A DNA stretch of 44,215 nucleotides. Origin: Lobulomyces angularis. Taxonomy: Eukaryota > Chytridiomycota > Chytridiomycetes > Lobulomycetales > Lobulomycetaceae. Of the stretch, positions 20,823 through 32,868 are shown piece after piece. The position numbers and the translations under genes are program-made. The stretch covers positions 1-44,215 of the forward strand of contig JADHYX010000171.1 in assembly GCA_027604685.1 (NCBI GenBank), written 5' to 3'. Every line of letters starts with the position of its first letter. Within the stretch, counting starts at the first letter, position 1. The notes beneath the pieces were generated by a model. The model saw only the letters and a list, made by a program, of their open reading frames with translations, was not told the DNA's origin and did no database searches.

Positions 20823-22611
20823 ATGTTTGATAAACATTCTATTTATCAAAATGGTAAAGGAAAGCCTTACACTATATTATCATCTGATATTCATACTTTT
20901 CCTAACTCCAATAAAACTACAATGAATTCTACTTTTTTACAGTTAGATTTACAAGCAAATGGTCCAAAACAAACTTTATTAGACATGGAAGGTATTTATC
21001 TTAACTCTCAAAAGCCTGCGGGTCTCAGATCCGGAGCAAATGTCCCTTCTCTTAGATACATTAACAACATAACTTTTACTGATTGTTCTCAAAACCACAA
21101 CCTACCTCAAAAAATGAATGACTTCAGTAATGAATACGAAAATCTTAAAAAAGAATACTTTTTTAACAAAAAAAGAAATCAAGAAATTGCCAAACTTTCC
21201 ATTCAAGATCGAGTTTATATTGATGAAAAAAGATTCAGAAATTTTAACTCCACCACAAAAGATAGCTATCAACCAAAAACTGTTACTGAACCAATTAAAC
21301 CTCATATTCCTCAAGTAAAATCCAACATTCCTGATGGTGATAAGGGTAAACTAAATACCTTTTCTTCTGTAAACCAAGTAACGTACAAAAAGCACCTTCC
21401 TAAGGATTATAGTTACGAACATGAAACTTTTCACCAATGTAAATCCAATGTTCTACCATCTCCTCAAAACCTTGACAAAGGAAACAATTCTGACATATAT
21501 TCTACAACAAATAAATGTAATTACTCTCAACATCCCTTACCGCCGCCTGGAAAAAGAATTTCACTAACAAGAGGAAAAAGTTGTTTAGCATTTGGTGAAC
21601 AAGTTAATGTGGATGCTATCAACGAAAGAATTCCTCCTGCCTCTGTTAATCAAATGGACTACCAGAAACCTAATAAAAATGATTTTCTAGAGAGAAAACT
21701 CCAAGTTAAGAAAAGATTAAACGAAATCAAACAGGGCTCTGAGACTGCTTTATATTGGTCTTTAAAGCAAGAAAAAAAGTGTTCGGAAAAGAGTTTAAAA
21801 ATTTCTACTCAACAATCTTCTTATAAGCCACCTCGAAAAGATGATGAATATTCTCTGGAAACTTTTGGTGATGCAAGCGCAAACAATCTTTCAAATAGTG
21901 ATTTAAACTTAAAAAAAAAAGTAAATGGAGATAATAAAAATTTCATGTCGTGCATACCAACTGGTGATAAAAATTTTTATGATTTTAAAAATTTTAAGAC
22001 TATTGGAAATAAAAGTTACAAAAACACTAACTTGAAATTTAAACCAAATTTCCCAAAATTGGGTGAAAAAGTAACACTTTCTGTTATTGAATTTGGAACT
22101 GACCAAGAAACTCAACCTAAATTTAAAACTACAGCAATGGAGTCTTATGTGGACCATAAATTATTGAACCCTCAAACCAGGCATCAATTTATTGTTCAAC
22201 CGCATAAAACTTGCTTAAAAGAAGTACTGGGTTGGGAGGTAAAATTTTTTTTTTCTTTTTTTTTATTCAGGTTTTGATTTTCTTTAGAAAAATACGCTGC
22301 TTGGAATCAGAACAACAAAAGGAGAACATTACAGTATACCAGCAGAGAAAGTAGGATCTGTTAAGTTAATTCAACAGACTAAGATAATTCCACCAAGAGA
22401 TTCATTGCTGTTTCGATCAGGAAAAATAAACAAGACTAAGGATCCATATGAAACTACAATGATGGACTTCTTTAAATTAAGAGAGGGAATAACTGATATA
22501 TGTCAAATAAAAATTGATAAAAGGATAATTAATAGAGGTAGTAGCAACGTTTCTTTTGGTGATAAAAAAATTAAATGCTTTGAAAGAAGTTCAAATATTG
22601 CATGTGTTTAG
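20823..22611 (+). CDS. SAXO4/PPP1R32-like axonemal protein
   Basis: Two exons (20823-22238 and 22288-22611) give 579 residues. There is no signal peptide or membrane helix; it is Lys/Asn/Ser-rich and largely disordered. SAXO-type elements recur: SVNQVTYKKHLPKDY, SVNQMDYQKPNKNDF and TTAMESYVDHKLLNP. Near the C-terminus, HQFIVQPHK followed by NTLLGIRTTKGEHYSIP resembles the HQQFQP and LLGRETVGKKEPTGFS block of human PPP1R32 (SAXO4), and DPYETTMMDFF closes the protein. SAXO4-class proteins are found in motile cilia. The similarity is recognised by eye, not by alignment score, and the N-terminal half is not clearly conserved. It could instead be another lineage-specific SAXO family member. Flagellar localisation is inference, strengthened by nearby SAXO genes. 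Confidence 0.62.
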
Positions 22612-22782
22612 AATAATTTTATTTTCTTCAGATACAGAGTTATAGTTTGCACTTTATTTTTTTGACGTTTGTAAAAAATTTGTATCGTATTTTATTTTTT
22701 TTTTACATTTAAATATAAAATATATAATTAAAAAAGTAGAAATTACATTTTTTTTATTTGCCTTTTCGTTACACTCTAAATT

Positions 22783-23420
22783 TCAACCGGCAATTTTTGG
22801 ATCACTGGCACTAACAAGCCTAGCACTCCAGAAATACAATAAGAACGAAACTGTTGGATGTATACAAATAACCTAAAAATAATTAAAAAAAGTATATTTG
22901 TTTTTACTTCGGAAACAATAAAGACAGCACTTCTAATAACAGAAGCCGTAGGAAAATAGCAATCGTACGTAATCTTGCTATCATCATTCTGGTCAACTAA
23001 TAATAGTTCTTGACAGCTTAATTCTATTTCGTTATAGTTTAAAAGAAATAAAATTGATGAACAGATTCCCAGTAAAACGGATATTCCTAAAAACTAAAAA
23101 TCATTTTGAATTAGGTTTACTTCTATATTTTGTATGTAAATATATTTACTGCCATTATAAAATGAGAAATGACCACTTTAGTTTGATTTCCTTTTATGAT
23201 ATTTCTTGATAAGACGATTGTCAAAATTGTTGAGGAAGCTAATTGTATGTATGCACACCAAATGGAGTCAAATGCTGATGCCTCTTTTCTAAATACGTGA
23301 TAATGTACGATCAATGCACTACAACAAACCTTTTCAAATCAATTTTTTAATTATCTTTCTATTTACTACCTGCTGCAGTAATAATGCTGCGCGTAAAATA
23401 CTAGCTGGTGGAATTTTCAT
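22783..23420 (-). CDS. Four-helix membrane protein of unknown family
   Basis: Four exons (23370-23420, 23150-23329, 22908-23093, 22783-22872) give 168 residues with consistent phases. Hydrophobic stretches lie at about 5-27, 40-62, 75-98 and 118-150. The loop between helices three and four is acidic and holds two Cys (ELSCQELL and TYDCYFP) that could form an extracellular disulphide. That layout recalls tetraspan claudin/fungal SUR7-like proteins, but no signature motif is seen, so I give no family. The gene is divergent from the IQ-motif gene, which starts about 175 bp away, so they may share a promoter. The start ATG opens the first helix directly; there is no separate signal peptide. Confidence 0.62.
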
Positions 23421-23595
23421 AACAAAGTTCTTTGTTATATAAACTTTTAAAAATAAAACAAAAATAATTAAATTGTAAAATTTACGAGAACAAAAAATAT
23501 AACTGAATTGGATTGAATTAACAAATTAAATAATTATAAATATTCCAATTTATATTTTCGGAGTTTTAAAAAAAAAAATTAAAAATAAAAAATAA

Positions 23596-25651
23596 ATGAC
23601 AACAGATTTTATAGAAGAATGGGAAAAAAATTTTTTGATAAGAGAATCACCAGATCTATTTCAGGAAAATTTTAGTATGTTTAAACTAGCCAAACTGAAT
23701 TTACAAAAATTTAATCGATCTTTAATGTTTATTTTTAAGGCAACTTGGAAGAGACTGTGAATGAATTAAATAAAGAAAAACAAGAAGATAGCAATGAAAA
23801 TTCTTCTTTGAAAAACAGTTCGAATTGTGAGCCGAATGCAAATCCAAATTCTAATTATCCTTTTCCCTCACAGACTGACCCAAAAAATCTTTCTCAATCA
23901 TATAACCCACTAGGTCAAGGTTATTTTCCACAGTATCTTCAACCACAGTACCCATTATATTCATTACCAGCAATCAATCCGCCATTTTTAGTGCAGCAAA
24001 AAAATAATGACATATCCGAAATCAGTAAAAAGATTATAGACCTCGATAGAAAAGAGTCTGAACAGATAATGCTAAAGAAAAGGGAACTTTTGCTAAAAAG
24101 ACATGAAAAGAGATTAAAAGACATTCAAACTTTGGAGTTGAAAATTAAGGAAAAGGAAAACAAACTCTATCTGGACAGATTGGAAAAAGAGTATGAAAAA
24201 AGGGAAAAATTGACCAAAGTATAAAAAAAAACTATCTCCAGTACTATTAATTTTATATTGTGCTGCAGGCTGTAATTTGTGTGCAAAGATTTATACGTGG
24301 AAAGCTGTGTAGACGAAAAATACCAGATTTGAGAGTAAATGAAATAGTTAAATTAAATAAACCAGATTATTTCATTTTAGAATTATGTATTTTGGAGCTT
24401 GCTAGAGATGTACAGTTTCTTTTCTAATTAAAATTTTTTAATATAAAATTAGGAATTTTTACCAGAAGTTTTAGTTGAAATAGCTGAAGAAATGTACTAC
24501 CCAGTATGAAAGAAATAGAATAAGATAATTTAAGAAACAAGGAATTGTATTAAAAAATTTTTTTTCTTCTATAGTTTTCGAATACTACATCATTTAGAGG
24601 GTTAAGAATGTGGTATCATATCATTGAAGAAACTTTATCAGAATGCATTCTTCAATCTACCAGAGAATTCTTATCAGATTTTGCGGCAGAGTATGATTAA
24701 TTTTGCATTTTTGATTAACAATGTGTCTTAATTTTTTTTTTTCCTTTTAGGCATTTAAATTGTAAGCCGCCTCCTGATCCTATTGAAGATATTGCTGAGG
24801 AAATTTTTTCGGAGTGTGTTGAGGAGAGTATTAAGGACGTAATGCAAGTATTCTTCAAAAAAAAGTAAAATTCCATTTTTTAAATTTTTTTTTTTAGAAC
24901 GTAGTTAGAGATATAGTGGATGTAAGAAAATTTAAAATTTTCTGAAATTTTTTTAATATATCGCAGGCTCATTTATTAACTAACGCTTGTGAATCCTTCT
25001 ATGATGAATTACTGAGAGAAGTACTTATCGAAACTGAGCTGGTAGGAAAAATTTTTGATGCTGTTATTAAAATGTTAACCTAGGTTCTTCAAAGTATTGA
25101 TGAAGTTGCCTTGTAAGTTCTATTGGTACCATGATTTTAATTTTTTTGTTGACAGGGAAGGTGTAATGGAGGATTTAATTCAAGAATCCATACTGGACAA
25201 CCTTACAGAGGTCATTAAAGAGATTTCAAAAGAAGTATTAAATAAAAATAAAAATGACATTGTAAAATTTAAACTTAAACAAAAACGTAAAAAGGGACCT
25301 CTTCCAATTATTAAATTAACAGAAACAAAAAAAAAATCTGAATTTGTAAATTTTATTATGGAAAAAGTACTAGAAAAGATAGCCTTAACAACTTTATTAC
25401 AGATAATAGCAACAAACGGAACTTCTTTTTTTGTTTCAGATATTATGGAAAAAATTTTAGATCATCAAATTATGGAATTATTGATTTCTGAGTTTTCATC
25501 ATTTGAAAATTATTTTGATGAGGTAAAGAAATTCACAAAAGTGTTTATAACTGAATTGAAAATTATTTAGATAACTCACGATATACCCGTTGAAAAGGCT
25601 AATGATGTAGCATTACCTGCAGAAAAATTTGGATATCCTGAGACTTTATAA
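23596..25651 (+). CDS. IQ-motif, acidic alpha-helical protein
   Basis: Eleven exons (23596-23674, 23740-24218, 24269-24409, 24453-24503, 24575-24690, 24751-24847, 24898-24921, 24967-25041, 25084-25112, 25156-25522, 25571-25651) give 512 residues. Order: acidic N-terminus, a Pro/Tyr/Gln-rich disordered stretch (about 55-105), a Lys/Glu coiled coil (about 115-185), then an IQ motif, AVICVQRFIRGKLCRRK, the usual calmodulin-binding form. The C-terminal half is made of amphipathic acidic helices with a recurring 'IxEExLxE' look (IIEETLSECIL, DIAEEIFSECVEES, MEDLIQESIL). One exon is only 24 bp. IQ plus coiled coil is common in axonemal and basal-body proteins, which fits the local context, but no named family is recognised. 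Several exons depend on splice choices; phases all close. Confidence 0.72.
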
Positions 25652-26558
25652 CTCAAAAAAAATTTTTCCATTCGACAATTTTAGATTTTTATATTATAAT
25701 TAAAATCCATTATTACTTTTATTAATTATTTTTGCTCTTTTTCCATATAAAAATAAAACGAAATTTAAAGACTTGGAAGGAACAGAGGAAGTTGCAAAAA
25801 AATTAAACAATGTTGGCATCTTCTCAAAAAATTTATATAATCTAAGAGGAAGTTAACAACAAATAAACTATTTCAAGTCTCCTCTTCTTGCTAATATAAA
25901 GAGATGTCACTAAACTTTTACTATTTTTACATTTTCTTTTAATGTAAAATAAAATAGTGGTGCAATTTGGTTGAAAGAAAAAACTAGCACCAAATTTTTT
26001 AACGTTGATAGCAAGCACATCTTACATAACACATCTGCTACAAGTTCTTTAGCAGTAATGAAAACACTAGTTAATAATTATTTCAATTTTTTTGTTTTGT
26101 TTATCAATGAAACTGCTTTGGTTTTGTAGTTGATATTATGTCTAGAATTTGTTTAAATTCAGTTATGAGTGACAGCAGTTTACAACTTAGTTATAATATT
26201 CACAATTTAAATAAAAAAATTTGGTTTTAATAATTCCAAAGCCTTGAAGTGATTAATTTTGGTAAACCAATCAATAAAAGGTAGAAAAAGAAAATAAAAG
26301 AAAAAAATAAATAACAATAAATAATCAAAAGCCAACATAAAAAAAATTTATAAGATTAAAATTAATAAAAATAAAATAATAATCAATATATTGGAATTTG
26401 AAATATCCTTATTAATAATCTCACAATTTCTTGCATTTTTTTAATTACTAACCAAATAAACTGAAAAAAATTTTTCTTTATCTATCAAAAAAAAAAATCA
26501 AAGAAAGAATTAACTCGTTGCAATCAATAAGAACCTAAAATTAATTACTTTTAAAAAA
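25652..26558. other. AT-rich gap with one short coding-like frame
   Basis: About 900 bp. A plus-strand frame at about 25745-25855 reads like the end of a protein (EGTEEVAKKLNNVG, stop at 25853-25855) but has no start codon or acceptor I trust. The remainder is A/T homopolymer-rich and appears empty. Confidence 0.4.
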
Positions 26559-27631
26559 ATGATTGATAGCGAAGCAGTATGTGATATTGATCATGGAACT
26601 AACTGTTTTTGCATATCGTGCCCTTGTTTGAGGCATAAAGGGTGTCAAAAATGTTGTGACGATTTACCTTATAGAGTAAATTCGGGAAGAGTAATGGAAT
26701 CAAGAACTGGTAAATTTTTTATCTAATTTGCATTGCAATAAACCTATCAGTACGTGTCTCTCTAATATTTTAATAGAAAATAGTGATAATTATAAAATTT
26801 ATGCTGACGGCAGAAGAAAAGCAAAAGCGGAAGACAATATGATGTTGGGTTCAAGATTAGATGGAAAGTGTTATGTTGGAAAGAATTTATTTTTAAACTC
26901 AGAAAAGTAAATAAATATATCTTAAAGAGATATTAATTCAAAAATATTAATTTTTTTTTATATTTTGTAAAAAGTCGGGACAAGTATAGAACAGCAATTT
27001 TACCAGTAATTAGCTCAAAAACTCAAGTAACTTTCTCTTTATCATCAATTACGAGTATTAAAAAAAATAAATAAAAAAATAGACTGAACCATCAAAATAT
27101 GTGGAAAACTTTTCATACCAACCTGGAAAAGGAAAATTTTATTCAAATACTACTAGTGGACACGATTTTCCTGTTTGGAAAGTAGAACCAAGGCCGCCAA
27201 AAACAGTTGCTCCATACGTAAACCAAAACGGTATTTTTGACTTTCAAACTACATTGCGGGAACAGTATAGAGACTTCGGCCGGCAGCCAGTTGATCGGGA
27301 TTACCCAAAACCTGTGATTCAAGTTTTTTTAAAATCAGCAAGTAGATTTGACTCTGTTTCGACAAATCATGCTGATTATCAAACTTGGAATAAATATACC
27401 AGACCTAGAAGTAGACCTGTATATGGAGTTTACAATAAGGAAGAAGATCGGTAAGCTTTGTTAAATTTTCTTATATCTTCTAAATTATTTTTTTTTTTTT
27501 TCTGCGATTCAAGTGATTTTTTAACTTCAACAGGAACATCTTTTAAAAAACCAACTCTTTCTCCACATAAATCTTATTCCAAAGGAATTTGTGCATCCCA
27601 AAAAATCTTCTCCCATGGTGTTAACCCATAA
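26559..27631 (+). CDS. SAXO1/FAM154-type axonemal microtubule stabiliser
   Basis: Five exons (26559-26709, 26777-26906, 26975-27026, 27083-27450, 27514-27631) give 272 residues. The N-terminus has the Cys cluster typical of SAXO1/2: CFCISCPCLRHKGCQKCC, comparable to CxCxxCxCGxHxCP in the human protein. Mn-type repeats follow: FYSNTTSGHDFPVWK, FDFQTTLREQYRDF, FDSVSTNHADYQTW and FLTSTGTSFKKP. SAXO proteins bind and stabilise doublet and triplet microtubules of axonemes and centrioles; the Cys-rich N-terminus and the repeats both contribute. The protein is shorter than human SAXO1 and has fewer repeats. A second SAXO gene follows 297 bp downstream on the same strand, so the pair probably arose by tandem duplication. 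Confidence 0.86.
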
Positions 27632-27928
27632 TACATAAAATTTAATTTTTATTTCAATTAAATGAATATTAATTTTTTTTATATAACCATTTCAAATTAT
27701 GAAATCTTCTTGATAGAATATTTTTTTATTAGAACGTATAGAAAAATAAAGAAGCACCTACTTCAAATTTTAAATAAATTGGATTTATTTTCATATAATT
27801 TTTTTGTCAATGCCAGAGGCAATGGGATGATGAGATTTACCCCAATCACAAAGATTTTTAAAAACTTGATTTACTAAAAAAAATAATTTCTTCCACAATA
27901 TCCATTGAAAACTTTAATAAAAAAGAAG

Positions 27929-29716
27929 ATGGTGGAAAGTATAACTCTGAATGGAGAAGTCATTGACTTGAAAACAGCAAACCAGAAAGAATGCAGTACT
28001 GTAGTTGGTCATCAAAATTTAAATTCAAATTCTAGGTTCACTTCATTATCGAAATTGTATTTAAAATTTCTTTATTTCTGCAGTTTAGGAGAAATTGACT
28101 CTAATTCTAATGTTCATGGATTTTTTAAAAGCTTTGGGCAAAGTGAAGCACAGGGTTCATTTGTTGCAGGAAAACAATATGTATAAAATTTAAATAATTA
28201 TTTATTAAATTCTTTCCATTTTCAAGGTGAACAAAAAAATTTTTAAGCGCAATGACGAAGTTTTTCAAGGTTCAACGACACAAAGGGATGATTATAGAAA
28301 ATGGGATCTTTCTACAAGGCCACCTATAGTAAAGCAGAAGTGGGTAGATAAAGAGCAAAAATTGGCCAATCAAACCACGCACTCCGCAGATTATGTCAAT
28401 CACGGACCACAACAATTATGGAGGTTTTCATTAAAATTTTGAAATTTTGAATATTAATAATCAAATTAATTATTGAACCTTCTTTATAGAAATCCAAAAC
28501 AATCTTACGAACAGAACTGTTGTAAATTTGAGGGAACTTCAACTAATAGAGAGGATTTTGTCAAATTTGACATACAGCCCAGACAAAAAGAATTTGGACA
28601 GTCAGAAAACCTTTCAATTGGAGGAAAGTTTTATGGCGAAACTGAAAAGTACAAAAGAAAATTTTATTTAAATCAAATTTTATACTAATTAATTGCCTAA
28701 ATAAATTAACCCTATTATTGAAAAATTATTTTAATCTCTTTACTTTAAGCCACCAACAATTTAAGAAGTACGAATTACCAAAAAAGTTTCTGGTAAGTAC
28801 TACATTCACGTTAATTATTTAATTACAGTGAAACTTTTTATTAAACAAAATTCAGATTCCAAAACAACCAGTTTTACATAATTCGAAGGGTTTTGAAATG
28901 AAAACAACCCATAGTTTGGATTACGTTGATCACGGAAGAGGTGAACTATATAGGCACCCTATTCCAGTGTATCTCAAAAACGAAGCAAAATTCACAGGTT
29001 ATTCAACCACTAAATCAGATTATGATCATAAAGTACTTGTAGAAAGAGTAGTCGGAAAACTTCATAAACAAAATTTAACCAATGGAAAAACCTTTTATGC
29101 TTCCACTGAAAGGTAATAAGATTATAAAATAAAATAAATATAACGTTGTAGTCGTGAAAATTTTTGTAAGAAGGAAATTCCAACAATATTTAAAAAAGAA
29201 AAACAAAAATATATACCCAGTGAATCCAAACTATCTGACAAAACTGAAAATAAGGAAAAATTTGTAAAGCATTCTATTTTAGCTAAGAACACTCCAGTAA
29301 AAACACTTTACGAATCGAACAGTGCTAAATTAGAGTCTTCTACCACTCAAAAGGATTCATACACAAGGTGGAACTTACCAAAGAAAGAGCGCAGAGAAGC
29401 TCCAAAATGGGAATCAGCGGGAAGATTTTTAGGCGAAACCACAACGTCTAATGATTTTAAACCAATTCCTTGCCAAAAATTCAAAAAGGTTATTGAAAAT
29501 TTACACAAGAATTTGCCGAAAGACAAGTTTAAAGGATCTACCACATATCATGACGATTTTATTGGATTTCCTTTAAAAAAGAGACATGTAGTGCCAAAGC
29601 AATTTTATGTAAAAGAAGCTGACAATAGGTAAAATTTGTTAGTTTCTATCTATTGTTTACGTTGTGTTTTTAGAAACTTTCAAACTTCAAATTTGAGGGC
29701 AGAAAAGCTGACTTAG
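27929..29716 (+). CDS. SAXO-family microtubule protein, long form
   Basis: Eight exons (27929-28035, 28084-28180, 28227-28423, 28490-28648, 28750-28792, 28856-29112, 29152-29628, 29674-29716) give 459 residues. It carries many STOP/SAXO repeats of the form 'F-x-G/S-x-(S)TT-x-x-D-Y': FQGSTTQRDDYRKW, NQTTHSADYVNHG, FEGTSTNREDFVKF, MKTTHSLDYVDHG, FTGYSTTKSDYDH, LESSTTQKDSYTRW, and FKGSTTYHDDFIGF. Spacing of about 28-45 residues suits periodic contact with tubulin along a microtubule. Unlike its upstream neighbour it lacks the Cys-rich N-terminus. The first in-frame ATG (27929) was chosen; an upstream TTG frame has no support. The product is basic and soluble, with no membrane segment. Confidence 0.85.
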
Positions 29717-30332
29717 AAAAGTAGTGAGAGCTACATGTGAATAAAATAACTCTCTCTTTATTTAATATTACGCAAGTACAATATTTTATTTTTCTTTTAT
29801 TGAAACGTTTTTTTAAAGTAAATACAAGTAAACATTTATTTTGATAATTCTCATATTTTCTTAAAAAAAAAAATTTTTTATGGTGTTTTAAAGCTATTTT
29901 TTTGGACAATAAATTTTTTTAATTTCATTTTTATGTCCAACTCCGTTTTGTTTCCAAGTTTAAGATGCAATTGTAAGCACATCAGAGTTTATTTTTAGTG
30001 TTTTCATTGTTCCAGCGACTTTCTCTTCAAAACTGGGAAATGGAATTAATAATTTAACACTGAACTTACATAAGGCCTTTCTTTTGCAATTACATTTGCT
30101 GAAACTATTGCAAATCCCAAACATTTGGAATTCTGTTTGAATAATTTCATCAAGCCTGCAAAGCCAACACGCCCCAAAATTAGAAAGTTAAAAATTTGAT
30201 AAAAAAAAAGTAGTAAAAAAATATACCAACCAAAACACTTTTTCTTTTCTTCATATTTTTCTCATAAATTTTTTAAAAACATAAACGATTTTATAAAGAC
30301 AATCTTCAACTATAGCAAAAGTTAAAAGTTTA
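29717..30332. other. Gap between SAXO gene and RT-zinc-motif gene
   Basis: About 600 bp. The minus strand at about 29960-30180 has overlapping coding-like frames (for example ending KTLKINSDVLTIAS), but no start and splice combination keeps a consistent phase, so no gene is called. The rest is AT-rich flank. Confidence 0.4.
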
Positions 30333-31735
30333 ATGAACTCCAATCAAAGCTCCTTTTCTTTGACTGATGATATAAGCAATAATTCTTCGCCAAACTTATC
30401 CTCTTTAAGTTTAGATGCAACTTCTTCTCATGAATTATTTTTTTTAAAGGACCAACTTAAAAAAAACTACCAGAACAATTTATCAAAAAATTTACCTCAT
30501 CATCAAGAATTAAAAAAATCAGCTACAAAGAAATGGAGTGATATTTTAGGTAAGTGTTCAATGTATTTTTTTTTCTTTTACAATTTTATTAGGTCCAGCT
30601 GATTTTAATACATTAATATCTCATGCATTTTCTAAACCACGAACACCTATGGAAACTCAGATTTACATAAAATTGCTATATAGAAGGCTACCCGTTAATC
30701 ATTATTCTAAGGGAATTAAAAAATGTTTAAGATGTGGATATAATGATGAAACAATTGAGCACGTATAAAAAAAACCCAAAAAATATTTATTATTTTCAAA
30801 TCTCAACAAAAATGTTTTTTACGATAGGCTATCTTTGAATGCAAGGAAAGTTTTGAATACTGGAATAATGTCAATAATTTAATTTACAGCATACTATCAC
30901 CCAATGTTCTAACAGCTAAACCAGTAAAGTTGATGGATGTTATCTATTTTTTTCCTGAGATAAGGAAGATTTTGAATATCCGCCAACTTCACGTTTTAAG
31001 TGTAATTCACAGTAACGCGTTATTTGCTTTGTGGTCATCAAGGTACAATTTTCTTAGTAAAAAAATTTTTGATTTAACGAAAATAGGTCAAATACGTTCC
31101 AGTCAGATGTGCTTGGTATTAATTTGTACTGGAAAACATTCTGTATGCGACTAAAAGCTAATTTGGAAGTACACCATACCCTGGCAGTAAAAATCGACTT
31201 TCAAAATGGCTATGAATTGAAAAAAAATAGTAGTATTTCTAGCTCAAATTCTTCAAATCATTCTAATACTCAAAACGACATATTGAAGGAGAATTATGCT
31301 AAAGCCGCATCAAGATTAGGCAATGGAAAGGAAGACAATTACAGTTCTGGGTTCAACTTTTCTGATTCACCGATGCAATTGCAAATCACGCAGGTTAGTG
31401 GTAGCTCTGGAATCATAACTCCTTCGTCATCTCCGATAGCCGAAAGGAATCGAAAACAAAGTTTAGGGTCTAGCTTAAATCAAATAATAAATTCTTTTGG
31501 TAGTCACGAACTCGCCATAAACGATTTCGACTTTTCTCCAGTGGAAAAAGCAAGCGATAACAACAACATTAATATTGAAAATAATTGTAGTAATAGTAAT
31601 GGTAATACTGAAACGTTAACTGAAGGATTTACCGGAAGTGAAGAGGAACTTTTTTTTGAACGATGGGGAAAAATCGTAACGCAAGAAAAGGACGGTACTC
31701 TTGCTTTTTCAACAATAATGACTAGTCTCTTATAA
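30333..31735 (+). CDS. Protein with isolated reverse-transcriptase zinc motif
   Basis: Four exons (30333-30549, 30593-30762, 30828-31042, 31087-31735) give 416 residues. Residues about 97-141 read KLLYRRLPVNHYSKGIKKC, then a C-x2-C-x8-H-x4-C zinc motif (Cys117, Cys120, His129, Cys134) followed by EYW. This is the pattern of the zinc-binding domain found C-terminal to non-LTR reverse transcriptases (zf-RVT type). No reverse transcriptase, endonuclease or RNase H domain lies upstream; instead there is a Ser-rich N-terminus, a helical segment downstream, and a long Ser/Asn-rich low-complexity tail. The gene is intact, spliced three times, and looks host-like, so it may be a domesticated retroelement fragment. 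That is inference; similar standalone proteins are known in some early fungi. Confidence 0.68.
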
Positions 31736-32332
31736 ACTTTAAAATTTTTGTAAATAATCAAATAAATTTTGTTAAAATAAATTATCATGAAAAAAAACAA
31801 GCAATGGTAGTACAACACAATGAGTATCAAATGATAAGTTTTTTGAATAAAAACTGACACTTCTTTGAAAGTGAAAGTAAATTAAAAATATAAATTCAGT
31901 TATTGGACGGTTTTTTAGTTCTAAATTTTTAATTGTAGCAGCAAAATCTTCTATATTTTTTCCTGAAATTTGAATTACGTTTCTATGTGTTGTACTATTG
32001 AAGTTGCGGAAAATTGTTTCAGTACATTATGTATTTTGACACATTTGGCTAATTATCAATTTTAAATTAATTTTTTCATATCATAGTAAACTTCTGTGCA
32101 GCTTTATTCGGAGAAATCAATAAAAATTAAATAAGGAGATTTTGTTAAGCAAGGAAATTTTTAAGAAAAAATGTCAAGTTTCAGAAGCAGTTTTTCATAA
32201 ATTGACTTAACCTGAAAAAAAAATTTTTGTTTTAAAAACAAATTTTTTTATATAAAAAGCAGAGTTAATATATTTTGTTTTTATATTTCATTTTTATAAT
32301 AATTTTCATTGTATTCATTCAATTAAAAAAAA
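31736..32332. other. Gap, no confident gene
   Basis: About 600 bp of AT-rich sequence. The minus strand has an open frame across about 31781-32026 with plausible residues but no start codon or splice support; in this base composition such frames are easily accidental. Confidence 0.4.
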
Positions 32333-32695
32333 ATGCCATTAAACCAAAATCGTTTCTTAACAGAAAATATATCACAATTTAATAAACCATTTCTTAATGA
32401 CGAAAAAACGAGGTTAAATGCATTACCTAATTCAAAAAAAGATGGGACACCTATTGATAAAGCTTGTAAAATAAAAAAGAGAAAGGGTAGCAAACAAAAT
32501 TTAAACTTAACTTGGAAAGAAATAATTTTAATTAAAATTGGTCATATGAGTGAACCTAAATCTTCTCCTGTGTATACTACTAAAGCTAGAAATAATCCTG
32601 AACCTGTAAATAATTCAAAGTATTTACCAATATTTGAAAAACCAAAGTATCCAACATTTCAGCTTAGTACTGCTAATGTTGTGGGATCTTTATAA
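32333..32695 (+). CDS. Small basic protein, unknown
   Basis: Single-exon frame of 120 residues preceded by a poly-A tract. It is rich in Lys, Asn and Pro, with a basic patch (KIKKRKGSK) and a Tyr/Pro-containing C-terminus (KPKYPTFQLST). There is no hydrophobic helix or signal peptide. No domain is recognised. The codon content is more balanced than surrounding random frames, which favours a real gene. It could be a small axonemal or nuclear protein; nothing in the sequence decides this. Confidence 0.45.
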   Translation: MPLNQNRFLTENISQFNKPFLNDEKTRLNALPNSKKDGTPIDKACKIKKRKGSKQNLNLTWKEIILIKIGHMSEPKSSPVYTTKARNNPEPVNNSKYLPIFEKPKYPTFQLSTANVVGSL

Positions 32696-32868
32696 ACTTA
32701 TGAAAATATGTACATTTTTATTTAAAACTAATTCTACTGTGTAAAATGTTAATAGATTTCCTTTTTTAAGTTATCATTTCATTATTTTTTATTTAATTTA
32801 ATTTTAATATATTTATGCAATTAAACTTTATTATATCTATACAAAAAAATAAAGACAAATGTTACATT

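Noticed and set aside
25745..25855. Coding-like plus-strand frame after the IQ gene
   Set aside because: No start codon and no convincing acceptor; the IQ gene already ends at a stop at 25649-25651.
27662..27877. Plus-strand 71-codon frame between the SAXO genes
   Set aside because: Phe/Ile/Asn/Lys composition is what random AT-rich DNA yields; it lies between two complete genes and has no domain.
29960..30254. Small spliced minus-strand gene
   Set aside because: The apparent exon starting at 30254 is 24 bp (phase 0), but every acceptor downstream needs another phase, so the model fails.
31504..31860. Minus-strand 118-codon frame
   Set aside because: Antisense of the Ser/Asn-rich tail of the RT-zinc-motif gene; the Leu-rich product is the complement of Ser/Asn codons.
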